DNA of 64,000 bases from Amylostereum areolatum (taxonomy: Eukaryota; Basidiomycota; Agaricomycetes; Russulales; Stereaceae), in contig SAXG01000040.1 in assembly GCA_012932865.1 (NCBI GenBank), positions 310,001 through 374,000 on the forward strand, given 5' to 3'. A program made the position numbers and the translations under genes. Of this stretch, positions 1 to 9,637 are shown piece by piece; the first letter of the stretch is position 1; each line of letters starts with the position of its first letter. Under the pieces are notes generated by a model. That model did not search any database, was not told where the DNA came from, and saw nothing but the letters and a program-made list of their open reading frames with translations.

Positions 1-2
1 CT

Positions 3-1421
3 GTCGAAGTCGCCTTCGTAGCAACCCAAACAAGTGGCATCAGTTGGTACTTCGCCAACGAAAGCCAAGACGACCTCACTGAAGCCGACTTCAACCTCAT
101 CGCCGCCTCCGCCCTACCGCCTGTCACCGACGAAGACTTCTCCGACCTCGACGAACCAATCATGGCTGCCCAGTGGATCCGCACCGACCCCCAACCCCCT
201 CTCCCCGCCGAACTTGCCAACTGCACCGAAATCGGTGGAACATGGAACATCGTCATCGGCCAAACTGGCTCTCCCATCCAACACATGAATAACTGGCACC
301 GACGATGCCTGGCTCATGGAAGTAAATGGCCAATGGGTTGCCATCCCTGCCGTGCTTGTTGCTGCCCTCAACCTGCCACCCCCCACCGTCAATGTCACGG
401 CCCCCCCCATCACCGTCAACCCCCCTGCGGTCACTGTTAGTGCCCCAGCCGCCGCCGCCGCCAGACCCCCCCGAAAGAAAGTCCACGCGAAAACTCCTGA
501 AGGCTTCTCTGGGAAACGAGAGGACTTCAATGACTGGATGCGGTCGTGCGAGGAATACATGCGAGCCGCTGAGGATGACCTCGTGACGGACAAGGACAAA
601 GTCCTCTTCATTCTCACTTACATGACGGGGGAGGCAGCACGCACCTGGAAGGCCGAGTATGAGGATGCACACTTGGCCAATGGAGCCATGGTCGCCTGGG
701 TGGACTTCCACAAAGCACTCAAAGGGGCCTTCACCGACGTCAATGAGCAGCACCGTGCCGCAGTCGAAATGGACGGGTTCAAACAGACGAAGGGTACCAC
801 TGCCCATGAATACTTTGCCAAGTTCGAGCAACTCGCAAGGAAGGCAGGATACTCCACGGCGCAGGACCCTATCCACCTCATGCAGCTGCTCAAACACAAC
901 GTCTACTATCGGACCATCGACTCCATCTACGACAGCGGTCACGTTCCTCAGAAATATGAGGACCTCAAAGAGCGCATCATCCTGATCGACGGTCTGCGAC
1001 AGGAGCGGGAGGACCTTAAGACCCAGCGCAGTGGACCCGTGCAGAACCAAAAACCCAAAGGACAAGGATCATCCAATGGGCAACAAGGGGGGCAGGTCCC
1101 ATGGCGCCGCTGATGGAACCGGCACGGTGCACGGTGGCAAAGGCCAGCCGATGGACATCAACCGTGTCGACATCAAGGGGCGATGCTTCCGCTGCGGACA
1201 GAATGGCCACCAGGTGCAGGGACTGCAGGGTGGACGTGAAGAACATCCGAGACATGTGGGGGAGGGACCGGTACACGGAACCACCAAAGCGGGAGGCTCG
1301 AGCACAGACGTTCGAGACGCCCACCGCCTGGGCTAGGAGCCTGTCGGCCGAAGATCGGAAAAGCATGATGGACGCGCTTCAAGCTCAGCCAAAGGTGGAG
1401 GAGAAGAAGGAGGGTTTTTGA
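3..1421 (+). pseudogene. gag: Gag polyprotein of chromovirus 1, 5' truncated, three frameshifts
   Basis: Capsid/nucleocapsid precursor that would form the virus-like particle. The reading starts in frame 3 (position 3 to about 300, through MAAQWIRTD), continues in frame 1 (about 301-1090, a Ty3-type capsid with MTGEAARTWKAEY and MDGFKQTKGTTAHEYFAKF), then frame 2 (about 1090-1212) and frame 3 again to the TGA at 1419-1421. The CCHC knuckle (C-x2-C-x4-H-x4-C, CFRCGQNGHQVRDC) is recovered only by shifting frame near 1212-1216. Each shift equals one extra base; the second lies in a run of six G near 1087-1092. Whether these are real lesions or sequence errors cannot be decided here. The N-terminus lies outside the window. 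Confidence 0.8.
1412..1418 (+). other. Putative -1 ribosomal frameshift heptamer at the gag/pol junction
   Basis: The sequence is GGGTTTT, read G GGT TTT in the gag frame, and is followed at once by the gag stop TGA (1419-1421). It fits the X XXY YYZ rule for -1 slippage. After slippage the next codon, TTG at 1418, enters the pol frame, which is open from 1337. The chromovirus on the minus strand has the same arrangement at 55580-55586. Confidence 0.65.
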
Positions 1422-4400
1422 GGGGGCTGACGATGTACACGGCATCTGAAGCCCAAGTTTCTGTCTCTCGCTCATCTGGTTTTGTGGCGCCTCGGTGGCC
1501 TGGTTCTCGTTTACATATGCACATTGTTGATTCGGACTGTACTACTACAGGGGATATCCCCATTATGACTTCTCTTACGGACTCTATCGGTACGGGCACG
1601 CGTCCCGTTGTTATTTTAGATACTCAGGCTTCGATTTGTGAGCCTTCGGCTTTGGATATGGCTTCGGTTTCGGCTTCAGTTTTGGATATGGCTTTGGATA
1701 CGGACTCGGTTTTGGATATGGACCCTGTGAAGTCAGGGACAACGCCGTGCGATGGAAGGGGCACGGCGCCCAAATCATGTTATATGACACCTGGAACGGC
1801 TCAATGGACACTTCGTCGCTTAAGGGAAGACAAACCCGAAAGTGCGATTGCAATCCTTCGCATCTGGACACACCACCGACGCCGTGATGAGGCTACTTAT
1901 GAAGCCATCAAGGAAATAACTGGCATGGGAGACGAGTTAGCATGTCAAGCTCTACTAGAGCTCGCCACTCCTATGCAGTTCATACGCTCCTCCAGCGCCA
2001 AGGAACAAACGGTCATTCCCACACAACTGGTGGTAGATTCCAAGCGCATTGTCAAAGCTCTCGCACTCCTGGACAGTGGTTGCACTGGCTCGTGTATCAA
2101 CACGAAGTTTGTGCAGGAAAATCACATCCCCACGCGACGGACTGCTCGCCCAATCCCAGTACGAAATGCAGACGGCACTCTCAACACAGGAGGTCCCATC
2201 ACGGAATATGTCACACTTCGCCTAAATATTCAAGACCATGAAGAAAACATTGACCTGGCGGTCTCCAATCTAGGAGATACGGACCTTTTCATTGGACATG
2301 AGTGGCTAAAGAAGCACAACCCTCACATCGACTGGAAATCCGGGTCAATTGAATTCGACCGATGCCCTATCAGCTGCTCTCGTCCCCCTCCCCTCCTCAA
2401 TATCGATGATGATGAAGAGGAGGAGGAAGAGCCAGTCCACATGGAAAAGGATGAGCAGCTGTTTGCCTTCGACTGGGATGGCTACAAAGCGACATACCAC
2501 ATCCGGACCCATGCATCGGACATTGCAATCGAAGAGCACGCTAAGAAAAAGGAACAGACCTTCTCTGAGCGAGTCCCAACGGCGTACCACGAATTCAAGG
2601 ACATCTTTGACAAAGACGACTTCGACAAGCTCCCTGAGCGACGCCCATGGGACCACGCCATTGAGCTCACTCCTAACTTCAAACCGGTCGATTGCAAAGT
2701 TTACCCCCTCACATTGGACGAGCAGAAGCAACTGGATGCCTTTTTGGAAGAGAACCTGAGATCTGGCCGGATCCAACCGTCCAAATCACCCATGGCCTCC
2801 CCATTCTTCTTCATCAAGAAAAAAGATGGCTCGCTACGTCCTGTGCAGGACCATCAAAAGCTCAATGAGATGACAATAAAGAACCGTTACCCGCTCCCGC
2901 TCATCCAAGAGTTGGTTGACAAACTTAAAGGAGCACGGCACTTTACCAAGCTCGATGTCCGATGGGGGTACAACAATGTTCGGATTAAAGAAGGGGACGA
3001 GTGGAAAGCTGCATTCCGCACGAACAAAGGTCTCTACGAGCCTACGGTCATGTTCTTTGGACTCACCAACTCCCCGTCTACGTTCCAAGCCATGATGAAT
3101 GACCTGTTCAAAGACTTGATCTATCAAGGAGTCGTGGTCATCTATTTGGACGACATCCTCATCTTCACACATACGCTAGAAGAACATCATCGGATAGTCA
3201 AGGAGGTCCTTCGGATCCTGCGAGAAAACAAACTCTATCTGAAGCCAGAAAAGTGCGAGTTTGAGAAGGCAGACATCGAATACCTGGGCATGATTGTAGG
3301 CGGAGGAAGGGTTCGCATGGATCCAGCAAAGGTCGCGGCAATCACCAATTGGCCAGCCCCCAAAACGAAGAAACAACTTCAATCGTTTTTGGGCTTTTGC
3401 AACTTCTACCGTCGCTTTATCAAGGACTTCAGCGGCATTGCTCACCCAATGACTAAACTCACTGGGAAGACGGAATGGGTCTGGGACACCCCACAGCAGG
3501 AGGCTTTTGAGGAACTCAAGCGACGTATAACATCGCAGCCAGTTCTAGCAATCCCTACAGACGATGGGCAGTTCCGTGTCGAGGCGGACTCCTCTGACTA
3601 TGCCACGGGTGCGGTACTTTCGCAACAACAGGACAATGGCAAATGGCACCCGGTCGCCTTCCTCTCAAAGTCCCTCAGCGAAGCTGAGAGGAACTATGAG
3701 ATTTATGACAAGGAATTACTGGCTATCATGACAGCGCTAGAGGAATGGAGACAATACCTCATGGGGGCACGACAGGAGTTTGAAATCTGGTCGGATCATC
3801 GCAATCTCACGTACTTCCGCAAGGCGCAGAAGCTAAATCGGAGACAAGCACGATGGTTAACGGAGCTACAAGAGTATCATTGTACGCTACTCCACAAGCC
3901 TGGCAAAACAATGGGTAAACCCGATGCTATTTCCCGACTAGCGGGCCTTGAGAAGGGGGAGAAAGACAATGAAAACATTGTCCTCCTGAAACCAGAACTC
4001 TTTCGCGCCCTCAACCATGCAGGAATTATAACCAATGGACCTGACAATGTCTTCATTGAGCGGATTCAGGAGGCTACCTTACTCCGAGACCATGCAGTAG
4101 AACACGCCTTAGCACTCAAAGTGAAGGGATGGCTGGAACACGCAGATGGAACGATCACCTGGCAACACAGACTCTATGTCCCAAGAGACAAAGGACTCCG
4201 TGCAGACATCATCCAAGCTCATCATGACGGCCCGCTTGTCGGTCATCCAGGACGGTACAAGACCCATGAGCTCATCACGCGCAACTACTGGTGGCCTGCC
4301 ATTAGAGACGATGTCCGGAAATATGTTGAAGGATGTGAGACCTGCCAACGTACCAAGATTAGACATGATCGTATTGCCGCTCCACTCCACCCACACGACC

Positions 4401-5593
4401 CGCCACAAGCGCCTTGGGAGCATGTATCCATCGACTTTGTCATGCCGCTCCCAGTCTCGGATGGAAAAGACGCCATCTGCAATGTGAACTGCATGGGTAC
4501 CAAGCAGGTTGTATTCTGGGCCACGACCAAAGACCTAACGGAGGACGAACTCGCCTTCGAGTACCTACGCGAGGTGGTCCCCCATCATGGAATTCCTAGA
4601 AAGATCGTCAGCGACCGTGGCAGCGTGTTTGTCTCCAAATTCACCATGGCATTGTTCCAACTGTTAGGCATTGAAGGGAACCCGTCCACGGCATATCACC
4701 CTCAGACGGACGGACAGACCGAACACTCCAACATGACCATGGAAAACTACCTCCGCATCTTCGTCAATCAACGACAGGACAATTGGACACGTTACCTCCC
4801 ACTTGCCATGACTGCGCTCAACAACATGGTCCATAGTTCGATTGGGATGTCTCCCAACTTTGCCAACTATGGTCGGGAACTCTACCTGGGGACAAACCCT
4901 CGACGTGAAACAGACAACCCATCAGCGAACGAGTTTGCACAACGCATGCGAGACATCTATGAGGAAGCCCGCTCTGCGCTAAAGGCAGCACAGGACGATC
5001 AAAAACGCTTTTACGATCGCAAGAAGGACGAACCAATAGATTACAAAATTGGCGACTTCGTCTGGCTGGAAGCCAAGACCAGAGATGGCCAAACCGTAAT
5101 CAAAACGGCACGTCCTATGCAAAAGCTAGATGACAAGCGCTTTGGTCCTTTCGAAATCCTGGAGAAAGTCGGAGCATCGGCTTACAAGCTTCGCCTCCCT
5201 ACATCCTGGTCACGAAAACATCCGGTCTTCAACGAGTCCCTCCTATCTCCACACAACGGTCCCGCCTTTGACAATCAGAAAGCACCTACACCTCCACCGC
5301 CAGAGTTAGTCCAAGGAGAGGAAGTCTATGAGGTCGAAAAGATTGTAGACTCCAAGAAGGTTGGTCGCGGCTTCAAGTACCTCGTCAAATGGAAAGGCTA
5401 CCCAGACAATGACAATACTTGGGAGCCTCTCACCAATCTCCAGAATGCCAAGAAACACATTGACGACTTCCACCGTGAACATCCGGGTGCCCCGAAACCT
5501 GCACGCCTTAATCGTTGGAAACTCCTGTCGGAGGAAGAAACTGGATCTGATTACGACGAGGACGTCGAATCTAAGGAAGGGGTGATGTCATGA
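1418..5593 (+). CDS. pol: Pol polyprotein: protease, RT, RNase H, integrase, chromodomain
   Basis: About 1391 residues without interruption. The aspartic protease has LLDSGCTGSC (catalytic Asp near residue 219). Reverse transcriptase has FFFIKKKDGSLRPVQD, LDVRWGYNNVRIKEGDEW, FFGLTNSP and the catalytic YLDD at residues 576-579. RNase H follows (EADSSDYATGAVLS, YEIYDKELLAI). Integrase has an HHCC zinc module (about 935-973) and a DD35E triad at D1006, D1066 and E1102. A chromodomain (about 1302-1355, with YLVKWKGYPDNDNTWEP) probably targets integration to marked chromatin. No ATG begins the frame at the junction; translation most likely comes from -1 slippage at 1412-1418, giving Gag-Pol. The last codons run into the 3' LTR. 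All catalytic residues I can check are present, so this pol looks functional. Confidence 0.95.
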   Translation: MRGLTMYTASEAQVSVSRSSGFVAPRWPGSRLHMHIVDSDCTTTGDIPIMTSLTDSIGTGTRPVVILDTQASICEPSALDMASVSASVLDMALDTDSVLDMDPVKSGTTPCDGRGTAPKSCYMTPGTAQWTLRRLREDKPESAIAILRIWTHHRRRDEATYEAIKEITGMGDELACQALLELATPMQFIRSSSAKEQTVIPTQLVVDSKRIVKALALLDSGCTGSCINTKFVQENHIPTRRTARPIPVRNADGTLNTGGPITEYVTLRLNIQDHEENIDLAVSNLGDTDLFIGHEWLKKHNPHIDWKSGSIEFDRCPISCSRPPPLLNIDDDEEEEEEPVHMEKDEQLFAFDWDGYKATYHIRTHASDIAIEEHAKKKEQTFSERVPTAYHEFKDIFDKDDFDKLPERRPWDHAIELTPNFKPVDCKVYPLTLDEQKQLDAFLEENLRSGRIQPSKSPMASPFFFIKKKDGSLRPVQDHQKLNEMTIKNRYPLPLIQELVDKLKGARHFTKLDVRWGYNNVRIKEGDEWKAAFRTNKGLYEPTVMFFGLTNSPSTFQAMMNDLFKDLIYQGVVVIYLDDILIFTHTLEEHHRIVKEVLRILRENKLYLKPEKCEFEKADIEYLGMIVGGGRVRMDPAKVAAITNWPAPKTKKQLQSFLGFCNFYRRFIKDFSGIAHPMTKLTGKTEWVWDTPQQEAFEELKRRITSQPVLAIPTDDGQFRVEADSSDYATGAVLSQQQDNGKWHPVAFLSKSLSEAERNYEIYDKELLAIMTALEEWRQYLMGARQEFEIWSDHRNLTYFRKAQKLNRRQARWLTELQEYHCTLLHKPGKTMGKPDAISRLAGLEKGEKDNENIVLLKPELFRALNHAGIITNGPDNVFIERIQEATLLRDHAVEHALALKVKGWLEHADGTITWQHRLYVPRDKGLRADIIQAHHDGPLVGHPGRYKTHELITRNYWWPAIRDDVRKYVEGCETCQRTKIRHDRIAAPLHPHDPPQAPWEHVSIDFVMPLPVSDGKDAICNVNCMGTKQVVFWATTKDLTEDELAFEYLREVVPHHGIPRKIVSDRGSVFVSKFTMALFQLLGIEGNPSTAYHPQTDGQTEHSNMTMENYLRIFVNQRQDNWTRYLPLAMTALNNMVHSSIGMSPNFANYGRELYLGTNPRRETDNPSANEFAQRMRDIYEEARSALKAAQDDQKRFYDRKKDEPIDYKIGDFVWLEAKTRDGQTVIKTARPMQKLDDKRFGPFEILEKVGASAYKLRLPTSWSRKHPVFNESLLSPHNGPAFDNQKAPTPPPPELVQGEEVYEVEKIVDSKKVGRGFKYLVKWKGYPDNDNTWEPLTNLQNAKKHIDDFHREHPGAPKPARLNRWKLLSEEETGSDYDEDVESKEGVMS
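5573..5585 (+). other. Polypurine tract of chromovirus 1
   Basis: The run AAGGAAGGGGTGA, purine except for one T, lies directly before the LTR start (TGTCA at 5586) and overlaps the last pol codons. This is the expected primer for plus-strand DNA synthesis. Confidence 0.6.
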
Positions 5594-6042
5594 ACGGTCT
5601 ATAATTTTCTTTTTACTTTACATCGGTTACACGCTTTAGGACTTATCGACTTATCACCGGTCCGGCTCCACCTTGGCCCGGACCCGGCTCATCTATATCC
5701 CGCCCGGACCCACGTGACTCATCTCGGTCCGGGTCTGACTCCTTTCTCTTGACTCATGCTGTACGATACTGACTCATGCTGTGCTCTTTTACATACGACT
5801 GCTTACTTATACTTGGTCTGCTTACTGATCGCCGTGTATTGGTTGCTTACCTAAGTCTCTCTCCTCTTGTGTATATAAGGCTCGCTCTCGCTGTACATAT
5901 TCCTTATCTCGAGCTAGTCAATTCTACCGACTTTGCTTGCTTTCCCTCGTCTGTCGCCGTGTCTGATCGGCTCCCCTCTGTCGTCCTCTTCCTCTGTCAG
6001 CTTTGTCGTAACTTGGTGCTGTCGCACTAGTCGTTGCTGACA
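5586..6042 (+). repeat. 3' LTR of chromovirus 1 (457 bp)
   Basis: Bounded by the inverted pair TGTCA (5586-5590) and TGACA (6038-6042), preceded by a polypurine tract and followed by kinase coding sequence that resumes at 6043. The predicted 5 bp target duplication is AGAAT (6043-6047); its partner would lie before the 5' LTR, outside the window, so the ends rest on the terminal inverted repeat only. Confidence 0.7.
5871..5880 (+). promoter_or_regulatory. TATA-like box in the chromovirus 1 LTR
   Basis: GTATATAAGG about 285 bp into the LTR, a plausible core promoter at the U3/R boundary. Inferred from sequence and position only. Confidence 0.45.
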
Positions 6043-6403
6043 AGAATAGCGGCTCTCGACGTGCTTGAGTAGGACAAAAGCCCCGTCTGACGCTCGTGTA
6101 GCATCGATGTGTCGCCCCCACTGGTATACTTGCTATTAGCGTCTTCAAGAAAAACACTAGCAGGTCACGCACCTTGCTCCCCCATGCTCCATCCTCACAG
6201 TCTAAGTAAACCTTCCCCGTCGTATTCCAGGAAGGAACCCAATCTGCTTGGTACCGGGGTCGGAGGATGTATCCTTGACTCTGTAACCAGTCACGCCTGG
6301 AGAGCCATGGCCGTTCTGAAGGAAGTATGTCTCCAGGCTTGAGTTGAGGGCCACCTTTCAAGAAGGCGAGATAGTCTATATGAGGGGGTTCTTCGTCAGG
6401 CAT
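6043..6403 (-). pseudogene. Fungal protein kinase, N-terminal exons, cut by the LTR insertion
   Basis: Exon 1 (6403-6173) encodes MPDEEPPHIDYLAFLKGG with LRPRYQADWVPSW, the conserved N-terminal region of a basidiomycete FunK1-like protein kinase family. A 40 bp intron (6172-6133, GTGCGT to TAG, phase 0) leads to exon 2 (6132 downward), whose DATRASDGAFVLLKHVE resembles the start of the kinase N-lobe with the ATP-site lysine. The frame stops where the chromovirus 1 LTR begins; the catalytic half would lie beyond the element, outside the window. The ATG at 6403 is the best visible start, but an upstream exon is possible. A second kinase copy of the same orientation has its 3' exons at 8360-9135. 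Confidence 0.7.
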
Positions 6404-6920
6404 GGCTGGAGGAAAGAAAGACGAGGGTGTCCCGATAGGTGGACGAGGGTAGATGCTTGTGGATGTTGAACTGAATTATCATTCTGACAACGACCGTGGG
6501 AGCCGGGACGAAAGCACTGACAGTGACGACCAGAAAGTGACCAGACCGGTTCTCTCAAGCTATTCTTCGCCCCAACGCTCACACAATTGGGTGAAGAGGA
6601 AGCTTGTTCCTGTTGCATTTTCTTTTGTTCCCCGCTTGGACTAACACTTGATTTGAACCTTAGTTCACCGTATCAATGAATCCTGCCAGTGCATCGCTGG
6701 TCGAAGAGAGCGCTGATACTCGATACAAGGTTGTCCGAGTAATCCCAAGAGTAGCGCCGACCCGGATGGCAGGCGCTGCCCGAGGAAGTAAAGCTACTAT
6801 TTAATGCCTGTGATTAGCACTGGTCGGTGCCCACTAGAACAGCCCCCAGACTTCATAGACGCGCGCATTTCAACCCTCTGCTACTATCAACCCTCCTCCG
6901 CATCACGCCCGTCTATTGCA
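6404..6920. other. Intergenic, no supported gene
   Basis: Between the kinase fragment and the hypothetical gene starting at 6921. A short minus-strand frame starting MQQEQASSSP (to 6618) could be an upstream kinase exon, but I could not join it with a convincing intron. Confidence 0.5.
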
Positions 6921-8083
6921 ATGACAGATATCGCTGCGGGTACTGTATACATGGTCAGCAAGGACATGTTCAAACTCTCATCTGGATACACCACGAAGAA
7001 ACTGATCGAAACCGCTGGAACGGTTTTGTCTGACACGCTCGATAACTACATGCACTATAAAGATGCTATGACCGAGACTCAACATGCGCTCATATCTTCA
7101 CAAATACAGAGGTGAGTTGAACGGGGGTTTTCTCTGACTCTTCCCCGCAAAGTTACTGACCAGCGAGGCTGTAGCGTTGCATTTCAGTTGGATCTGCTAA
7201 AGAAAGGCTCCGGCGGGACTGTAGGCTGGTTTCGAGCGCTTGGCCTTAAACGATATGCACGGGGGGGTCAGAGAACCATGCGAGTATGTATTCTGGCCTG
7301 GATATAGGGATAACAGTTAGTATATTGACGTTTCCACTGGCAGTCAATTTCCGAGGACATCGATATACGCAAAGCATTTCCTTCTGTCGTGAGGCTTAAT
7401 TTGCCCGACATGAATGGCGGCCAACCGGTTTGCGCAGGATCAATCCTGAAACATTCCAAGGCGGCCCAGGACCACAGGAAGGACGGTATGAAGGGGAAAA
7501 CCGCGCAATCTCCGTCAACCAATGCGCAAGACTGTGGGTTCAGACATTTAGCGGCTCCTCCCTGCATCGCGAACTTATCTCAAGACACCAGCTCCATCAG
7601 TGGAACGGCATCATGTAGGCGTCAAGGAGGTCGAATGGGAAACAAAGTTGGGAAATTTAACGTTAACCTTAGACCCGAGTTCGTCCGTTTAATCTTCAAT
7701 GTGTATAGCATCTGTTTTCGCTAATCACCATCCCTCCCCTAGACGGGGTTGATGAATTGCACACCATTACTGGACGCTTGCAGGGGCACAATATCTTCTC
7801 GTTCAAGATTTTCCCGGTAAAAGAAGATCCGGCTTTCGGCACTGGCCAGGCTTCGACATCCAAGTCCCCCAAATGCCGCACAACGATGCATGACACTGCA
7901 CGCCGTGCTACCGCTCATAGTCCATCTCTCAATGCCTCTGTCAAAGCTGCTGTGACCGTGGAAGCAGAAGCTCAAAGCAAAGACGACTCTGATGGTCCGG
8001 ACCTTGTCAATGAATTCTCTGGTTATGATATGTCTAGCATCTCAGAGGTGTCCAGCGATGGTGATGAGGAGGGTGACGATTGA
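6921..8083 (+). CDS. Hypothetical protein, four exons, acidic C-terminus
   Basis: Family not recognised. Exons 6921-7111, 7175-7283, 7344-7614 and 7743-8083 keep frame with GT-AG introns of 63, 60 and 128 bp, giving 303 residues. It begins MTDIAAGTVYMVSKDMFKLS and ends in a Ser/Asp/Glu-rich tail (SSISEVSSDGDEEGDD). No signal peptide or membrane segment is visible. The third intron is the weakest part: within exon 3 a second frame (7430-7618) also looks protein-like, with HRELISRHQLHQWNGIM, so an indel or different splicing is possible. It lies between two kinase fragments on the other strand. Confidence 0.5.
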
Positions 8084-8359
8084 TATGATTGTGCTGGTTG
8101 AGTTTGCCGCAAGTCGGCATCTAAGCATTGGCCGACTGTTCAACAATTGTATCTATTAGTGCGTTACTTACTGCCATCCCTTGTGGCACGAAAAGCGACT
8201 CGCCCGCCAAGTAATATTCGTCCTATAGTGGATGATTCTAGAATATGCATGGTGCGTAGTATAACATACGATGCGCAACCTCCGAGTGAAGGGTGATACA
8301 AATGTAGGGAAGAGCAACGCGTAAACAGATGAAGTAATTGGACGGCACATGAAATACGA

Positions 8360-9135
8360 CTAGACGTCAGGAATAGCTGGTGTTTGGGCGAGGACATAAC
8401 GGACAGTCATGAACCAGTGGCGTGGGGCCTTCCACAGGTGAGAGATGCTATCGCGCTTGTAAATTAAGCGTGAGCGCAGCTTCCACGGGCCGAGTGCATG
8501 GCGGATATCGGCGAAACGAGCGACAACCTCGTAGATGGTGGGACACTTTGAAGGGTCTTTCTGCACCATGTCCGCGACAAGTTTATCTATGAAGTTTAGG
8601 CCAGCATATTTCTAGGACTCGTCTTCAGCACAATCATATATATATAAACAAGGAAAATCACTTTGATATAGTGCGTACAGACCAGGTTCCCCAAGTAATA
8701 GATGTCGGTAGGGAATGGGTCGCAAGGAGTGTCCAGAAGTTCTTCGGCATGCTCAGGTGCCATGTAGTCGCTGTCTGGCTGTGGCCTTTCGAGTGGAGGG
8801 CCATCTGCGAGGTTGTATCGACGCGAATGACCGAAGTCTATCCAGTAGTATTTCACCTGACGTTGCGTCCGACTATAGTGATGCGCTCGCCCCTTCCAGT
8901 CCCGCCGCCGCTCGGGGTTGGTGGGGTGCCATGGTCGAGGGTACATCGGTGTGGCGTCCATCATTATGTTGTTGAAAGTGCAGTCACTACAGGGTCCATG
9001 GAGTGTGGGTCATAACCGACAGAGGGGCCACGTACCGGTGAGCCACGCCATGTTTATGCATGAATTGTATACCCTGTGGTACGCCCCCATTGGCGATACG
9101 CCACGCGGATGGACAACAGGACGCACCTCAAACAT
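8360..9135 (-). pseudogene. Fungal protein kinase, C-terminal catalytic exons only
   Basis: Exons 9135-9127, 9073-9036, 8986-8683 and 8611-8360 join in phase. They give QFMHKHGVAHRD followed by NNIMMD (the HRD catalytic loop, split by a 49 bp intron), then YYWIDFGHSRRY (the DFG motif), MAPEHAEELLDTPCDPFPTDIYYLGNL (activation segment and C-lobe) and MVQKDPSKCPTIYEVVARF near the end. This is the catalytic half of the same FunK1-like family as 6043-6403. Upstream of 9135 an intron acceptor (TTCACACAG) is present, but no N-lobe exon is recognisable before the TCCGA-rich region, so the gene is probably 5' truncated. The last donor (GTCTGT) is weak. Confidence 0.7.
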
Positions 9136-9637
9136 CTGTGTGAAGACCTATATTAGTCAAGTAAAAAGATGGCAACACATGTCCCATGAGTCTACTAACC
9201 CGCTGGTAACATGTGTCCCATGGTGGGCCCATGGGGGTATGGGCCCACCGCAGAGTGGTCGGATCCGAATAGTACTTAGTCTGTCAGGTTTCGGTATGTG
9301 AGTTGTGTCCGACACAGAGCTCAGAAATCCATGTCTGTCAGATCCGATAAGTCGGTCGGACATATGTGTCGTCGGATGTGATCATCTGGAAACGGACACG
9401 GACCGTTATTTGGAGGGTTCATAATGGGGGTCGGATCCGACGGGGTCCGAAGGCTCAAAGTAAACACTAACACAACATTTATTCCAATTCAATGACTACT
9501 GAGACCTATATGACCAATACAACTACCACACTATATGCAATATTCATTATATACAGGGAAGAAGAGAAGTCCGACATTGGTCGGATCTCGAATGCAGAAT
9601 CCAAGAAAAAACGAAGAAACACCGAGTAACATATATT
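9136..9637. other. Non-coding stretch rich in TCGGA/TCCGA words
   Basis: No gene supported. It contains several CGGATCCGA-type palindromes (around 9258, 9350 and 9430) and GGGCCC-containing repeats around 9225-9250. It marks the left edge of the region enriched for TCCGA/TCGGA that extends to about 24.6 kb. Confidence 0.55.

Larger units (their letters stand above)
1..6042 (+). mobile_element. Chromovirus 1: Ty3/gypsy LTR retrotransposon, 5' end outside window
   Basis: The order is gag, pol (protease, reverse transcriptase, RNase H, integrase, chromodomain), polypurine tract and 3' LTR. This is the Ty3/gypsy order, and the C-terminal chromodomain places it among the chromoviruses. The window opens inside gag, so the 5' LTR and primer-binding site cannot be seen. 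The 3' LTR ends inside a kinase gene on the opposite strand (remaining exons at 6043-6403). pol is one uninterrupted frame while gag carries three apparent one-base shifts, so the copy is either young with errors or recently inactivated. Confidence 0.93.

Noticed and set aside
114..1065. Long minus-strand frames opposite gag
   Set aside because: They are shadows of the gag frames, with Gly/Val-rich composition and no motifs.
5924..6042. Extension of the kinase frame below 6043
   Set aside because: This part lies in the chromovirus 1 LTR, and the Arg/Gln-rich translation is not kinase-like.
8072..8360. A further exon between the hypothetical gene and the kinase fragment
   Set aside because: Short frames only, with no splice sites in phase with either neighbour.
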